In this document: positions 59,016 through 59,103 of the stretch, in pieces
Layout of the letters: every line of letters starts with the position of its first letter
Position numbering within the stretch: position 1 is the stretch's first letter
Assembly (NCBI GenBank): GCA_016280595.1
Contig: JAEEHB010000050.1
Location: forward strand, 1-59,103
Direction: 5' to 3'
Origin: Clostridiaceae bacterium
GTDB taxonomy: Bacteria; Bacillota; Clostridia; Oscillospirales; Acutalibacteraceae
DNA length: 59,103 bases
Program-made: the position numbers and the translations under genes
Notes under the pieces: generated by a model
Databases searched by the model: none
What the model was told of the DNA's origin: nothing
The model's input: only the letters and a program-made list of their open reading frames with translations

Positions 59016-59103
59016 GGAGAAGTACTCAAGTTGGTGACGAGGCGCCCCTGCTAAGGGCGTAGGTCGGGTAACCGGCGCGAGAGTTCGAGTCTCTCCTTCT
59101 CCG
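59016..59103 (+). tRNA. tRNA-Ser (anticodon GCT), 3' CCA cut by window edge
   Basis: Acceptor GGAGAAG pairs with CTTCTCC. The anticodon stem CGCCC/GGGCG with loop CTGCTAA gives anticodon GCT (AGC/AGU codons). A long variable arm and the T arm GAGAG/CTCTC, loop TTCGAGT, are present. The sequence ends at the discriminator base, so CCA and any downstream gene lie outside. It is 46 bases after the first tRNA-Ser and probably co-transcribed with it. Confidence 0.93.

Noticed and set aside
1-59103. Prophage, insertion sequence or integrative element
   Set aside because: No integrase, transposase, phage structural gene or long terminal repeat was seen, and tRNA genes have no adjoining integrase.

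Overview
The window looks like chromosome of a low-to-mid GC Firmicute of class Clostridia, probably an uncultured gut or rumen Oscillospirales/Ruminococcaceae-type organism. The supporting evidence is Gram-positive-type sigma-A promoters (TTGACA-17-TATAAT), AGGAGG-like ribosome binding sites, the Firmicute genes ricT, DUF951, DUF4298, dacF-type carboxypeptidase and bioY, lipoprotein and Lys/Thr/Pro-rich surface proteins, and several plant cell-wall enzymes (GH51, GH16, CE15). No phage, transposase, plasmid gene or CRISPR array is visible. The window is mostly housekeeping and carbohydrate genes with a few unusual modules.

Left part (1-18,700, almost all minus strand): a candidate structured RNA at the left edge, a probable manganese-efflux CDF protein, a redox/oxidative-stress group (NimA-like flavoprotein, rubrerythrin, old-yellow-enzyme reductase, SDR), a YegP-type protein, a GH16 glucanase, an Eis-like acetyltransferase, a D,D-carboxypeptidase, a PfkB kinase and an rRNA methyltransferase. 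Next comes a translation/coenzyme operon running GH51, DUF6171, CAP-domain lipoprotein, DUF951, prfA, a TsaC/Sua5-CoaE fusion and an M18 aminopeptidase. Intrinsic terminators lie almost against the start codons of rlmI and of the SDR gene, which suggests read-through or attenuation.

Middle part (18,900-35,700): a cation/proton antiporter, purA-purB, bioY, an epimerase-ribokinase pair, then a plus-strand operon of citrate synthase, membrane protein, AEC transporter, queG-like, holB and ricT. A tRNA-Arg with a broken tRNA copy in front of it follows, then the glycolytic operon pgk-tpiA-gpmI.

Right-middle part (35,700-49,600, minus strand): a tightly packed seven-gene set couples a FecBCD-type metal-chelate ABC importer with a TiaS-like DDTD protein, a Cys-rich miniprotein and two related surface proteins. 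This is one of the two most interesting loci. Upstream of it lie a phosphodiesterase, an overlapping PfkB-GH4-GH99-like trio, a STAS-kinase fusion next to an HD (p)ppGpp-hydrolase-like protein, a DMT transporter and a lipoprotein.

Right end (49,600-59,103): mtnN, a secreted DNP-repeat protein, a cytoplasmic-looking CE15 esterase and the larB-larC-larE nickel-pincer cofactor operon. Divergent from lar is a compact three-gene cassette of AMP-forming ligase, free-standing NRPS-type condensation domain and acyl carrier protein. It is the best candidate for an undescribed biosynthetic system. Two tRNA-Ser genes close the window, the last cut at the edge.
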